Notes under the pieces: generated by a model
The model's database searches: none
The model's input: only the letters and a program-made list of their open reading frames with translations
Told to the model about the DNA's origin: nothing
DNA from: Laccaria trichodermophora
Taxonomy: Eukaryota > Basidiomycota > Agaricomycetes > Agaricales > Hydnangiaceae
DNA length: 64,000 bases
Direction: 5' to 3'
Assembly (NCBI GenBank): GCA_018417955.1
Contig: JACTVC010000003.1
Coordinates: forward strand, 1,240,001-1,304,000
Translations under genes and position numbers: made by a program
Shown: positions 22,434-34,234 of the stretch, piece by piece
Numbering within the stretch: position 1 is the stretch's first letter
How the letters are laid out: each line of letters opens with the position of its first letter

Positions 22434-23330
22434 TCACACCGCAGTGTTCTGGACACGGATGCGGGCCGGAGAAGAGTCGATGCGTGCAAAGGACATGCGA
22501 GCATGGGGGTTGGTCAGAGGGCCGTCACGGTTGCCACGCGAAACGGTAGGGCTAGTAGGGATGGGGTGGTTCTGCCAAGAGTAGAATCGTGGGGTGACAG
22601 AGGGAGGAGGGGAGGGTGAAATCATGGAGCGTAGATGGTACATTGCCGGAGGGGGCGTGGAAGGGGAAGGAGAGTCGGGGGAAGGGCTAGGTAAAGAGGG
22701 TTCATTTGGAATATTAATGGGAGCAATGTTAACAGCTCGGCGGGCGGTGGGGGAACGAGAAGTGATCCGCTCAGTGTCGATCTCAATCGCTGCGATTGGA
22801 ATGCGCGTGGGGGATTGGGGTAAGAAGGGCGATATATCAGAGAACGATCGAGGACGATTGAGCCGATTAGATCTTGGATGGTCGGCGATTCGTTGCTGTT
22901 CGCTGCCTGGAATACGTGGGGCCCCAGAAGTGAGCGATTCGGGAACGCGAGAGAACGAGGGAGGAATGTTCCGGTCGCGCGCCAACTCTGCTGCTGCCTG
23001 GGGAGCGGGCCCGGTCAAGAAGCGTTGCCAATCATCGGCGACGTTTGGGTAAGCACCAGCGATGAGGATGGCTGAATCGTCTGATTCTACAGCCATTGAG
23101 CTGCCACGGTCGTTGTCACTGTTGGCACCCTCTGCCACCGCCCTGACGGTCTGTGGAATGCCGTCCTCCTCAAGGAAAGCCTCGTACTGAGCGTCATTAA
23201 AGAACTCTTCGGAATCAGGGTCAAACCGATTGCATGCTCCCCATTTCTCGCATGTGTCCACGATCGGTTCTGGCTCGACCCGCACCGCTGGTGTAGAAGC
23301 GTAAGATAGAGAAAAAAGAGCGCGGCCCAT
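22434..23330 (-). CDS. Disordered Ser/Pro-rich hypothetical protein
   Basis: A single open frame of 298 residues starts MGRALFSLSYASTPAVRVEP. It is dominated by Ser, Pro and charged residues, with low-complexity PSPSPDSPSPSTPPP near residue 220 and repeated S/T-P sites, typical of a phosphorylated disordered regulator. An acidic N-terminal segment contains DPDSEEFFNDAQYEAFLEED. No membrane segment or catalytic motif is visible, and I do not recognise the family. It is divergent from VPS9, with 299 bp between the two start codons, so the pair may share a promoter. Confidence 0.6.
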   Translation of the reverse strand: MGRALFSLSYASTPAVRVEPEPIVDTCEKWGACNRFDPDSEEFFNDAQYEAFLEEDGIPQTVRAVAEGANSDNDRGSSMAVESDDSAILIAGAYPNVADDWQRFLTGPAPQAAAELARDRNIPPSFSRVPESLTSGAPRIPGSEQQRIADHPRSNRLNRPRSFSDISPFLPQSPTRIPIAAIEIDTERITSRSPTARRAVNIAPINIPNEPSLPSPSPDSPSPSTPPPAMYHLRSMISPSPPPSVTPRFYSWQNHPIPTSPTVSRGNRDGPLTNPHARMSFARIDSSPARIRVQNTAV

Positions 23331-23629
23331 TGAATTTTTTTGTAGAACTAAGCAAAACGATTAAGTATTGCAAAAGTATGAGTGCCGCAGCAACAAGCTG
23401 TTGGCTTTTGGGTATTTGAGAAAAGAGGGGAAAGGGTGAGAACAACCAAACGAGAATGCTGGCTGGGAAACGCGTCGCGCAACATTGACAAACAATGATC
23501 AATATGTACTCGGCCAATTCAAGAAAGATGCCGGGTCGCGTTCAACACGTGGTCTGGTGCTCACAGCCGACGACGTCAATCAATCCACAGTCAATCTCCC
23601 TTCCTCAACGTCTCTCGTGGTTCCCAACC

Positions 23630-26406
23630 ATGGCATCTGTAATAGACGACAAACAAGATCAGGCGACATTAGTCACGGACATTTCAGAAACAGTGCCCCC
23701 AATCGCGCAGACTGTGGTCGATGTTATCCCCAACTCGCCCAATCCATGGAACGACCATGTAACAGAATCCGAGAAAGCAACCGTCACCGAAGAACCACAG
23801 TTCAAACCATTGACCACGCCAGATCTATCCCTATACGACCAAGGCATCTTTGGGGCCCTCAAACAAGATTCACCTACCATCTCAGAGCCCAGGACCACAG
23901 TACCAAGAGATGTCTTGAATGCATTCGATCCCTTGGCCAATCCGGAAGAGGAATCCGCTCGAAATGCTTGGGAGGCCTCTGAAAGCCATCCACCGCCACC
24001 CCGTACACCGTCGCCCCCACCACTACCACAGAAAGATCAGATCCCCGTACTACCCCCACAATCGCCAGAAACAAGCACGCCATCCGGTTCCTCTTCATTC
24101 CCTTCTCTCGCTGCTTTGGCACGCACATTCTCCATTCCGTTGGCGCGGTCAAGACCGATGTCTATAGACGTGGCACGCAACGTTCCTTCGCCAGCGACGT
24201 TATCATCGTTTGCTGCGCAGCAAGACGCATCATCAAATCCTGTGTCCCGATCGGGCACACCACACGCAAGTGGCAGCGGCACGGCGTCTCCTGTGTCTGG
24301 TTCAAAAGACAAGGGTATCGAGACGACATTTGACTTTCAAAAGTTCTTGGATCAGATGAAGACGAGGAGCGCAGATCCTGTTTCTAAATATCTTCGATCG
24401 TGAGTTTGTCTCCCGTATGATTTTGCTCCCTTTCAACCCGTCATGTCAGCTTCCTGAGCAACTTTGCGAAGCGGACGTTCACTGTCAACGATCAGGTTAA
24501 AATTATCAATGATTTCCTTGCAGTGAGCTTAGGCAGCTCAGTTTTTTGTTCATATACTGATTTATGTTCAGTTCATCTCAGGACAGATGCGAACCTGCGA
24601 TGTGTGGAAGAGCTGTTCAGAAGCCGAATTTGATAATGCCATGGAGGGAATGGAGAAGCTTGTGATGAACCGGCTTTACGATTTGTCAGTTTTATTCCTG
24701 ATTTTTTTACGGGGTGGACACTCAAACAACATATATTCAAGTACATTCACTCCGCAGCTATCTCATGCTACTCCACCAAGGCCCATAACCACAGATGACT
24801 TGGAGCGAGATCGAGTTCTTTCACAACGAATAGCGCTGTTCGGGTGGGTAGAAGAGGAACACCTTGATATTCCTGAAGGAGAAGGAAGTAAAGGATTTCT
24901 CATGTTCGCACAACAAGGTGTGGTAATTCCTCGCCTTTTTGAGCGCTCATAAATTTTACAATTCATCGTTAGAGCTCCTCAAGATTAACCATTATAAGGC
25001 CCCACGTGACAAACTTATCTGTATCTTGAATTGCTGCAAAGTCATCTTCGGTCCGCTGTCCTTTGCACCACCTTGCATTTTAGTAATTGACTGAATGCGT
25101 AGGATTGATCCGCCATCTCAAGAAAGAAGAGGGGGCAGATTCTTTCATACCGATACTCATTTTCGTCGTTCTGAAGGCGAATCCTGAACATTTGCTCTCA
25201 AATGTGGAGTACGTTTATAGTGCCTTTCTGTCTGAAAGGAATCTCAACAAACTCTAAAGATTCATCAACCGGTTCCGAAATCCAGCCAAGCTCCAGAGTG
25301 AAGCAGGATACTATTTGTCAAGTCTCGTGTGTACCCCAACCTGAAATCAGGGACTAAGCTGAACTATTTCAGATGGGAGCTGTCTCCTTCATTGAGACGA
25401 TGGACCACACATCCCTCTCTAACATAGACCAAGAGTCGTTTGAAAGGTAGAACTTTGGTCGCCTTATTTGCTCCAGACTAATTTCTTGTGTAGAAACGTT
25501 GAAGAAGCCATCCAAGCATTGCCTCCCTCAGAACCACATTCTCCGGCTACACCTTTTGCAGAAGCCAAAATCCGCCCTATCATCAACTCCACCCTTTCTC
25601 CACATGCGGGCGAAGAGTCCGCCCAACTCCTCTCCTTATCCACTCCCGCCCAAACCCTCTCTGAAGACGCCAAACGGCTGTTACAGAAAACAGGAGATAC
25701 TATATCAAAGCCTCTCAATGCAATCGGTCGGATATTTACAGAAGCCCTAGATGGGGCTGAAAACAGGCTATCTTACCTGCCAGGTCCTTTTGCGCCATTT
25801 GAGCTTGGACGAGAACAACGGCAGGAACAAGCTGCGGGGGCCGCGGCACCCCCACCAGTACCTACCTGGAGTCACCCCGACCAATGGCAGCAGCAGCAGC
25901 AACAACAACCAGCCACCCCTCGGTCAGCACAAATACCTCAGACACCGTTTGGCGCGGATGGGATGTACAGCCCTCCTCTCCAGACACCCTATAAACCTCG
26001 TGTGAGGAGGGTTGCATCCCCATCCGCCTACGCTGGTGGTTCACCGGGAGGCTCACCTGGATACGGAGGACCAGAGGACACTCCATCGCGAAGCGGGCCG
26101 TTCACCAACCAGCCCTTGGCACTTGGTCCTTCACAGTCACTCATCCCACCACGTGTCGGCTATTTGGCCGCGGGCGGCGGGGATAGCCCACATATCTCAC
26201 GGACGCCCACGCCTAATTTGGATCTTGCTGGGATGCAGGCACAGATTGATTCAGCGCATGAGCAGGCAGCAGAGGAGTCAAGGGAGACGCTGGCGCAGAT
26301 ATTCCCGGGTGTGGATGGGGAGGTGGTTGAGTGGGTGTTGGAGGCGAATGAGGGTGACCTTGGTAAGAGTATAGAAGCGCTACTCGAGATGACGAGTGGT
26401 ACGTAG
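23630..26406 (+). CDS. VPS9: VPS9-CUE domain Rab5 guanine-nucleotide exchange factor
   Basis: Activates Rab5-type GTPases in endosome and vacuole transport. The start ATG sits in an ACCATGG context ([15 protein letters not shown]). The first ~240 residues are disordered and proline-rich. The helical bundle and VPS9 core follow: [40 protein letters not shown], then exons with [39 protein letters not shown] and [18 protein letters not shown] long disordered segment with a short polyglutamine run (about 25886-25910) leads to a C-terminal CUE domain ([20 protein letters not shown]), which binds ubiquitin in yeast Vps9. About seven small introns are present and the frames are intact. Confidence 0.92.
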
Positions 26407-26579
26407 ACCCGTGTTTTTCGTTTTTGCGGCTGCTATGACGAAATTATTTGCAAACCTTCCTTGTTGAAGGTTCATCAATAGGGCAACCTTCCGAATTTTA
26501 GATTACGACTTTTTGGACGGCGCGCACAAATACACACGAGACGGCAACGACAAGGTGTAAGATGGTATATACCCTCCAT

Positions 26580-27749
26580 TCATCTTTCCGTTTGGTCAAG
26601 TAGAATATTGTCGATCAGACGCGTTTTGTCAACGTAAAGTGCCCCACTGAGTATCACCAACCCAGAGTCTGCTTTTGTTTGACGCGCATCCAATACGTCA
26701 AAGGTAGCCGCGTCATTCAACTCTAAGTAATCCAAACGCAGATCCACAGCCAGCCCATCTGAGATGGCCTGCTTCTTCGCAGCCTCGACCAGCGTTATAC
26801 CAGCCCTCACACATTGCTCCTTCGTAAGGCCGTCTTGCCAAGCACATTGGGCAGCCTGCAGAGCTCGATGCAACGTTGGCGCGACCTTCCTCCCGTCTGA
26901 CGTAAGATACGCGTTTCGCGAGGATAGAGCTAATCCGTCGGACTCATCGCGCGCAGTTGGTATTATGTGGAGGTGGTCCTCATCCGGGTGCGACATCGAG
27001 AGATCTCTGCATAGGCGTTTGAGAAGCAGAGCTTGTTGAATGTCTTTTTGGCCGAAATACGCGTTAGTTGGCTAGCTACAAATGTCAGTGGATGACGAAT
27101 AGCTGAAAAGGAAAGTCCACGGACTTGTATGACGTTGAATAACTTTGTGACGATCGTCGCTACTCCACGGAAGAAGGTGGGCCGACTCGTGCCCTCCATT
27201 TGATGGCTGTACCCCTTGACCTCGATAAAAGTACCCTTCTGCTCCGACACGTCCTGAACAATGCCGGAAGGGTACATCTCTATCACGTTGGGCAGAAAGA
27301 CGGCAGAAGGGGTGCGATTGACGGTGGAAGTGCTTTTCACGTTCTGCGCCTCCAAGAGTTTAAGGTCCTTTGGGAGCGTCCTGGGATAGGTCGCGAGGTC
27401 CTCGTGTGGCGCGAACTGTGCCGGGTTCACGAAGATGGAGACGACGGTGAGGTCGTTCTCAGCTAGAGACCTTCGGACTACGATGATCAGGATTTATTTG
27501 CTGAAGAACTTTTTTTTATGTCAACGCACCTAGTGATAGATGTCCTTCGTGCAGCGCCCCCATGGTCGGGATGTAGCCCACTGATTTTCCCTCGTCAAAT
27601 GCCTGTTTTCTCCAAGCACGGTATGACGAGATAGTGGTGAAAATAGGGATTGTGCTCGATGGTGCAGCCATGGAGGACATCTGGCGTCGAGCTAACAGGG
27701 AGAGATGGGTGGTTGGAGAGCGGGAGAGACGGAGAAAGGATAGTAGCAT
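26580..27749 (-). CDS. PAN6: Pantothenate synthetase (pantoate-beta-alanine ligase)
   Basis: Joins pantoate and beta-alanine with ATP to make pantothenate, the coenzyme A precursor. The start at 27749 gives a basic, hydroxylated N-terminus (MLLSFLRLSRSPTTHLSLLA) that could be a mitochondrial presequence; an internal Met (MSSMAAPSS) would give a cytosolic form. Family motifs are clear: GYIPTMGALHEGHLSL with the nucleotide-binding HxGH, SIFVNPAQFAPHEDLATYPR, FLPNVIEMYP, RPTFFRGVATIVTKLFNVIQ, AYFGQKDIQQ and ALSSRNAYL. At least two introns interrupt the gene, including one after GHLSL. It is tail-to-tail with VPS9, about 170 bp away. Confidence 0.93.
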
Positions 27750-28316
27750 TATTTAAGTCATAAATATGGGCTGATTTTTTTGTGTGAGGCTACCGAGGTC
27801 CGCGTCGTCGAGCTCACTGCGAAGAAACATGGTGAGATGAAAAATTAATTAGCCGGCGTCAAATCTGATTAGATGTCCGACAACTTCGAATGCTTGTCGA
27901 ATGCTCAGAACTTGATACACAATGGTCGAAATCTCTCGAGTTACCACTGCCAGTGACTCCAGGCTCCTGAGTATATCAATTGGCAATGTTACGGATCAGT
28001 TTGACTTACGGACATACCAAAAACAGAGCATCCAGAATTCTCTGTCTCTGAGCTCATCGCTGAGCACCGCCTCGAGCAATGATCAGCGAAGTGCCAAAAT
28101 CACCTCATCGACAAACGGTGTTTCTGTGCAGCAAATCGGAAAGGCCACGAGGCACTCGGCGTTCTCAAAAAATTGTTGGTCGGTTTCCAGAGGAACATTC
28201 GCATAAATTCGAGTCATTTTTGTCCATTGTTACCCCTCAACCCTCACCACGAGTCAGCTATGGGTCCTGCCACAGCCTGCCACCCGGCACCGACCATAGC
28301 CCGCTATTTCCATGCG
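27750..28316. other. Divergent intergenic region PAN6/BCS1-like
   Basis: It separates the start codons of two divergent genes. Apart from the TATA box at its right end I see no motif; one 94-codon open frame (27922-28206) has no recognisable content. Confidence 0.5.
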
Positions 28317-28324
28317 TATAAATA
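28317..28324 (+). promoter_or_regulatory. TATA box of BCS1-like gene
   Basis: TATAAATA lies 42 bp before the ATG of the AAA ATPase gene, implying a very short 5' leader. Confidence 0.55.
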
Positions 28325-28358
28325 CCCTCGATGCTTCTTGTGAGTGCCCACTACCAAG

Positions 28359-30353
28359 ATGGCGACTCCCCTCGTCCTCGCACAACAAGTTTTCTCTGCT
28401 CTCACCAACAACCTCGGCACAAATTCAACTTCTGAGGCGGCACAAGCAACACCAGTCTCTTTCCCAACTGACCTCCCGTCGCTCGTAACATTCTTGTGCT
28501 CTTTGTCCGCTCTTCGGGACTGGTTGAAACTCCTTGTTTTTGGATTTGTTCTGGAGTCTCTGCGACGACTAGCGTTCCACTTATATTACAAACTTTACGA
28601 CTCTCTCTTCATCACCGCCAGCTTCGAGGAAGATGATGCCAGCTACAGTTTGTTCTACTTTTCACGTGTCTGAGATCGCGCTGACAACGAGTCGATTGAC
28701 AGACTGGGTTATGGTGTGGCTTTCAAAACAACCATCATGGTCTCAAACACGGAATGTTCAAATCAGCACCCGTAGTTTCAACCTACGATCCAATGCCGTA
28801 TTGATCGAAGGAGAGGAAGAAGACCCATTGGTTGCTGTCGTCAAAAAGGATCGAAAGCTTACTTATCTCCCATCGGTCTCTTCGACTTTTTCAATGTGGT
28901 ACAAGAGACGTTGGATTAGGGTCACGCGAAACATCAGGGATGGTTATTATGGTCGACGGGAGGAGAGTCTGGAACTTTGGTTCGTAACATTTTTTTACCA
29001 TTTGAAACGAGCGTTAAATGATCACATTTCAGCATCTTATCGTGGAGTAACAAAGTCCTCAATCAGCTACTGTTGGAGGCCAAGAGGGAATATCTGGCTG
29101 CCCAGGAACACACAATCTCGATTTACGTCTCTGATTCGTAAGTCCCCTGTCCTGCATCCTGCTTGACATCTCCTTATCGATCCTTATAGTTCAAACGAGT
29201 GGCGCCACATCGCTTCTCGCCCTAAACGGCCACTCAAATCCATCGTCCTGGATCCCGGAGTCAAGGATTTGCTTATTGACGATGCACGCGACTTCTTGGA
29301 GAGCAAAAGCTGGTATTCTGCGCGTGGTATACCTTTCCGCCGAGGCTATCTCCTTGTAAGTCTCATCTATGACTCGTCTACGCGAGTAGTGTGATAACCT
29401 ACTCGATATAGTACGGTGCGCCTGGATCAGGAAAGACCAGCATCATACACAGCTTGGCTGGCGAACTTGGCCTTGACGTCTACGTCATCTCTCTATCTCG
29501 ATCTGGATTGGACGATACGGCTCTCAGCGAGTTGATCTCCGATTTGCCTGAAAAATGCATCGCTCTTATGGAAGATATTGATGCTGCATTCAGCCAAACA
29601 ATGAATCGTGATGCCGCGGAAGATGATGGTCAAAACAAACCTGATCAACCTCCTCGACCTAAGCAAACTACTTCCAGGTGTGTATTACATCCCTCCTTTT
29701 CCGATTTTGTGATTTTTGACCTCCTTCATAGAATCAGTCTTAGCGGGTTGCTCAATGCACTCGATGGCGTCGGCGCGCAAGAAGGCCGTATTCTTTTCGC
29801 AACCACAAACAAATATGCTTCCCTCGACTCTGCCCTCTGCCGTCCTGGGCGAATGGATATCCACATCGAGTTCAAGCTGGCCAGCAAGTATCAAGCCGAG
29901 GAGCTTTACCAATGCTTCTATCTTCCCGATCTGGAACAAGAGGTCGATGGAAAAGTCGTCGAGGACGATTCTGGCTACTCCACCGCTGACAACGATGAGA
30001 AGATCACCACTCCTGACATCACAGAGATCTTCGAGCCTGAGACCCTCCCACTAGTCGATGAGAAAACCCGTGTTATCGGCACCTCACATCGTGCTCGGGC
30101 GCCCAAACTTTCTCGTTCACAGGTTTCGAAACTGGCTGCCCGCTTTGCGGAAGCTATGCCCGAACGCGAGTTTTCGATGGCTTCACTTCAAGGGTACCTG
30201 ATGGCCTATAAGGTTCGCCCATATGAAGCTGTATCGGAAGCACCGGCTTGGGTGGAGAAGGAGCGTGCTGAGATTGCTATGAAGAAAGCGCAGTCAGCGA
30301 AGGACTCGGAAAGGGGCGCAACGAAGGACACCGCGAAGAACACCGAGGAATAG
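28359..30353 (+). CDS. BCS1-like mitochondrial AAA ATPase
   Basis: Resembles Bcs1, the inner-membrane AAA protein that inserts the Rieske protein into respiratory complex III. The start is ATG 28359 (MATPLVLAQQVFSALT). An N-terminal hydrophobic segment (LKLLVFGFVLESLRRLAF) precedes the BCS1-N domain (RNVQISTRSFNL, TYLPSVSSTFSMWYKRRWIR). The AAA module has Walker A YGAPGSGKTS, Walker B CIALMEDIDAAF, sensor ILFATTNKYASLDSALCRPG and arginine finger GRMDIHIEF. A 30-residue acidic/Pro-rich insert follows Walker B, and a long charged C-terminus ends the protein; both are common in the expanded Agaricomycete members. It may therefore be a paralogue rather than the Rieske chaperone itself. About five introns are present, with open frames. 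Confidence 0.88.
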
Positions 30354-31019
30354 GACACTTGAACAAACGTTTGGTGTCCTGAACTTGTTCGAATTTACAG
30401 CCCCATCATACCCTTTCTTGTTTTGGGGCAACATGATGCACCTCGACACCTTCAGCATCCCCCAGGTAGTACGTTGACTACCAAATCCGAGCTGGCATGC
30501 TGTGTCCAACCCCTATATCATTTCAATCACAATGATTCACGTCGTACATAAAAAACACGTACACATGTATCCAACAGCTCTGGGGTTTACGAGACACACC
30601 ATAATTGCAGACCACTCTGAAGTTTCTTTGGAGTGCCCTTGTTCAAAGAAATCATCACAATACAGTTAAGCTCTAAAACTTTTTGCACTAAGAGACTCAC
30701 GGTCACAGAAACGAAGCCAATTTCTTGATTCTCGAGACTTATGTCTAACATGAGTAGTGTGTAGCGGTGGGCTACCCTTAGATGTAATCATGTCAAGTGT
30801 GTCTTCCCTTTCGTGAATACAATTGTGGTGTCTAGCTAGGTTGGGCAAGGAACATGGAGCGTGAAGCTTTGAAGGGTTGTGTGGGGAGTCCAGAGTCCAT
30901 AGCGGCTGGCCGTGGCGCCCGTATTAGTATGGTGTCCGCCATAGTCACTCGTGAGCGCTGTGAGCGGCGGTCGGACTATTGTACAGCGTCTTGAGGCTGT
31001 CATCCTCCGGCGAGTCTAT
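30354..31019. other. Convergent intergenic region
   Basis: This is the 3' flanking DNA of the BCS1-like gene and the HNH gene. Short frames only; no repeat, RNA gene or motif recognised. Confidence 0.5.
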
Positions 31020-32314
31020 TCAGATGCTCTGGCTCGTCGAATGAAGCCATTTTTGAATGCTCTCCCTGGTTTGCTCCTGCTTCATCATACGTGCCCGATG
31101 CATGTCCTTCCTTGCATTATGCGCCCACAATCTCAGGACCACATCCCAATAATCAACTTCCTCATTTTCTCCTGCCTTCGCCAGTGTCTTAGTCTGCGAA
31201 TGACGACCTGCTTTCTTAGCTCGAACCGTCTTACTCCGCCCTGCGCCTCTAGCTGAATGAATGTCGTCATCTTCACAGTCGTGGTAGTAAAACTCCTTGC
31301 TTTTTTCCGAGGAAAATTGCGCAAATTCCTTCACTCCCCACGCCTTGAGGGCAGCACAGCCATAGGCAATATCGAAGAGAAAAGGCGGCGGGGAGCAGTC
31401 ATTGTTTGATTGCACCGCAACCGAGTTATGAGGTACTAGGAACTGGATCACATTATCAGTGCAACTGAAGTTGTGGAATGTGAGGCGACTGTTCGCGACC
31501 GATGGATGAACAGCGAAGTGGAGACCATCGAGAACAACGGGGTGTCGCTTGGCGAGGGTCACATCGTCGACGTTCATCGCGAAGTTGGGTGTCTAGCAAA
31601 TCAACTCAATTACATTGAGGATAACTGCGTTGAGGAACTAACCTGTATAAAGGCGACCTCTGAGGCTCCAAACGGGCGGTGAAGCACTTTCATGAGCAGG
31701 ATCCCATTCCGCGTATCGTTGATGCTCTCTAAGGGTGGATCGACGACTACTTCCCTGTAGATAACGAGGTTCTTTATGTACTTCGTTTGGAATGAGCTAC
31801 ATGAACGGTGGTGCAAAGGGCCGGAACGCACCTGGTCTCCCTTTGCATGTGGGATTATATGACACCCCTCAGACCCTGCTGTACCAGTCATCACGCAACG
31901 TCTATCACGATTGACGACATCCTGTCTGAAGTCTGCCTGGCGACTAGTGACTTCCGACCCAACGGAAGTTCTGTCCTCCATCACCTTCGGATCAAGCAAA
32001 CGAAAATCGTTGTCTATCATTGAAGATCAATGCAGGTCCTGATTTCCTTGAAATGACTCGCCTTGCGATATGTAGTAATAATTACCAGCCGATATAGTCA
32101 CGCCTTCAGGACGATAATCCGCGACCGGTTCGCCATCGCGTTCACGAGAAATGTAACCTTCCTTGCCATATATGGCGTATCCCAGAAAACGTAACCAGGT
32201 GAGAGGATGCAATGAGAATCGCTGACACTCGTGAACGGGGATGGAGAGCGCATGCTGATACGCATCACCGAGACGGATCCAGAGCTGAACATTCGAGTTA
32301 ACGCTTGTGGCCAT
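31020..32314 (-). CDS. HNH-nuclease-like domain protein
   Basis: Starts at ATG 32314 (MATSVNSNVQLWIRLGDAYQ); the frame further upstream begins with GTG. A short N-terminal domain with YAIYGKEGYISRERDG is followed by the HNH-like block FRQDVVNRDRRCVMTGTAG and CHIIPHAKGD, which carries Cys and His pairs as in HNH_2 domains. It is then followed by IYREVVVDPPLESINDTRNG, VLLGLHF-type core segments and a basic C-terminus with a helical R/K/Q-rich end (ARMMKQEQTRESIQKWL). About three introns. Such proteins form lineage-specific families in Agaricomycetes, with unknown substrate. Whether it cleaves DNA is not shown here. Confidence 0.75.
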
Positions 32315-32520
32315 TGCGAACTCAGATGTTGTCACTGTTCGAGGCTATATCTGCGAATGAGGGTCTCCTATCCATTTTCTAGGAGTGGGTTCCAAGGACA
32401 GAAAAAAAGGAGTTAATTCGTGGTGGTTGTACTTGCGTTGGGTATAGTCGTTATGTAATATCGTCAACCCTCTCCACTCAAAATTCTACACTGGGGCTGC
32501 TAACAGATCTATCACAGCAT

Positions 32521-33867
32521 TCAAACGTCCATTGCGAGCTGATGATAAGCGTTCACCACCAACTCCGATAATTGTTCAAAAGTCATCCCTCTATGTGGTC
32601 CATACGCACCCGCCAGAATGCCTGAATCCACAATAAAGGGCAGCGACCACCAAAACCACGACAACACCCACACATACCCAACGACACGCGTCCACATCGG
32701 GGGTGGGGATTTTAGAGCAGCTGAGTCTTTTGATGTTGAAAGTGCTCCATTTCTCGGTTTCCGAGCAGCTAAGCCCGATCCAGGAAGATTCAACAGCTTG
32801 GAAACCACCGTCTCGAGGGTAACAGCTAGGCCTTGGAGGATGAAGAACCAGAACGCTCCTGTCCCTGGCTTGCCAAGCATCATGTAGTCGCCCCCCACGT
32901 GAACGAGGGCTGAAATGAAGAATGCAATATTGAAGAACACGAAGGGGGCGTAGGGCTTGTCTATGGGGCAGTTGAGGATTTTGGTGACTACGAAGATGGC
33001 GCAGGATTTTAGTGGCTTAGAGGTATTGTTAGTAGAGAATGTAAAGGCGTAAACTTGACGACTTACTCGGCGCAACATTTGATGCCAAGTTCGGCTGAGA
33101 ATGCTGGCGTCAGAGCGAGCACTTTAGTAAAAGCGTAACGGTTATACGCACCCCCAGAACCTCTGCACACTGTACGCATTAAATGGACTTCCAAACAGAT
33201 CTGGCCACTCTTGAGGACGAGAGATCCCAACGCCCACACAAAGAACAGCTAAAACGGAATGCAATAGGCTGATATGTGTAACAGCGCCCAGCGCGAAGGC
33301 ACAAACACCCGTGGTATGATAAAACCACCCCATGTCCCTCACGGATGCAGTTTTTCCCGACAACGCTGGGTTAGAGTTGATAGCCATGGATGCGAACGCG
33401 CCCAGGAAGGCGCAACCAAGGGCGCGAGCAATCCTTGATACGACGAAGGCAAAGCGCGATTTGGTAGAAGGTTTTGGAAGGGTCAACGGTTCGATTGACC
33501 ACCCTACTCCGCGTGGACTGCAGTATAGACTGAACGCCTGACCGAAACGCGTCGCCAAAGCCGCGTGTGCGCCCTTTGATCTTGGGGGCTGACCCTTGGG
33601 ATAGACCTCCTTCTGAACATCAATGATGAGGATGTAGTCGATAGCTACAATGAGCTGTGTGAAGATAGCCGAACCGAGACCCAGGTCAACGACCACGTCG
33701 CCAGTTGTTGTATAACAGACAAGGTAGTATGAAATGATTGCGATTGGGAGGAAGAACAACCAGCGGGTCCATATTGAAGTTTTGCTTGAAGAAACTGTCA
33801 TAGATAGAACAATTAGACATTGCGAAAAGACATAAAGACCCCAGGGGAAAGGGTTCCTTTCCGTCAT
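32521..33867 (-). CDS. MBOAT/wax-synthase-like membrane acyltransferase
   Basis: A polytopic membrane protein starting MTERNPFPWGLYVFSQCLIV, with many hydrophobic segments (for example SIWTRWLFFLPIAIISYYLV and FAFALGAVTHISLL-type helices). The key signature is SPFNAYSVQRFWG joined through an intron to RTWHQMLRR, the motif of the wax-synthase/MBOAT_2 family. A conserved His follows in ISALVHVGGDYMM, with a luminal/membrane C-terminus ending NAYHQLAMDV. Related fungal enzymes acetylate terpenoids or other alcohols, but the substrate cannot be read here. No biosynthetic cluster surrounds it. At least two introns are present. Confidence 0.82.
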
Positions 33868-34234
33868 GGCAAACGAGGGGACCGTTGGAAGAAACCAAGG
33901 GGAAACGAAGAAGAGACGTCAAACTTTTTTTACGAACCTGATTTACAGTTTGGTTCAGGTTTGGTTCCTATCAGCTCAAGCTCGACCTTTATGGGGATTA
34001 CACGTAACAAGTCCTCCTTGAGCGCCGGCGATATGGCCGTCGACACCGTCGACGTTGAGCAGAAAAATGCTTCCTTGGACACGCTTGTGCCCTCCCTAAA
34101 CAGCGACACGTGCACGCCATCCGGCGGCAATAAACAGCCATGCATTCTACTTACCGCGCCAACTAATAGACGCTCTCGAAATTTTGGAAGTGGCGAAAGA
34201 CTGAACTCATTGGTTAGAAGAACTCGTCTCACAC
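33868..34234. other. Divergent promoter region
   Basis: Lies between the start codons of the acyltransferase and UBP8 genes. Open frames exist on both strands here but have no family features; I take the region as shared upstream control DNA. Confidence 0.45.
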
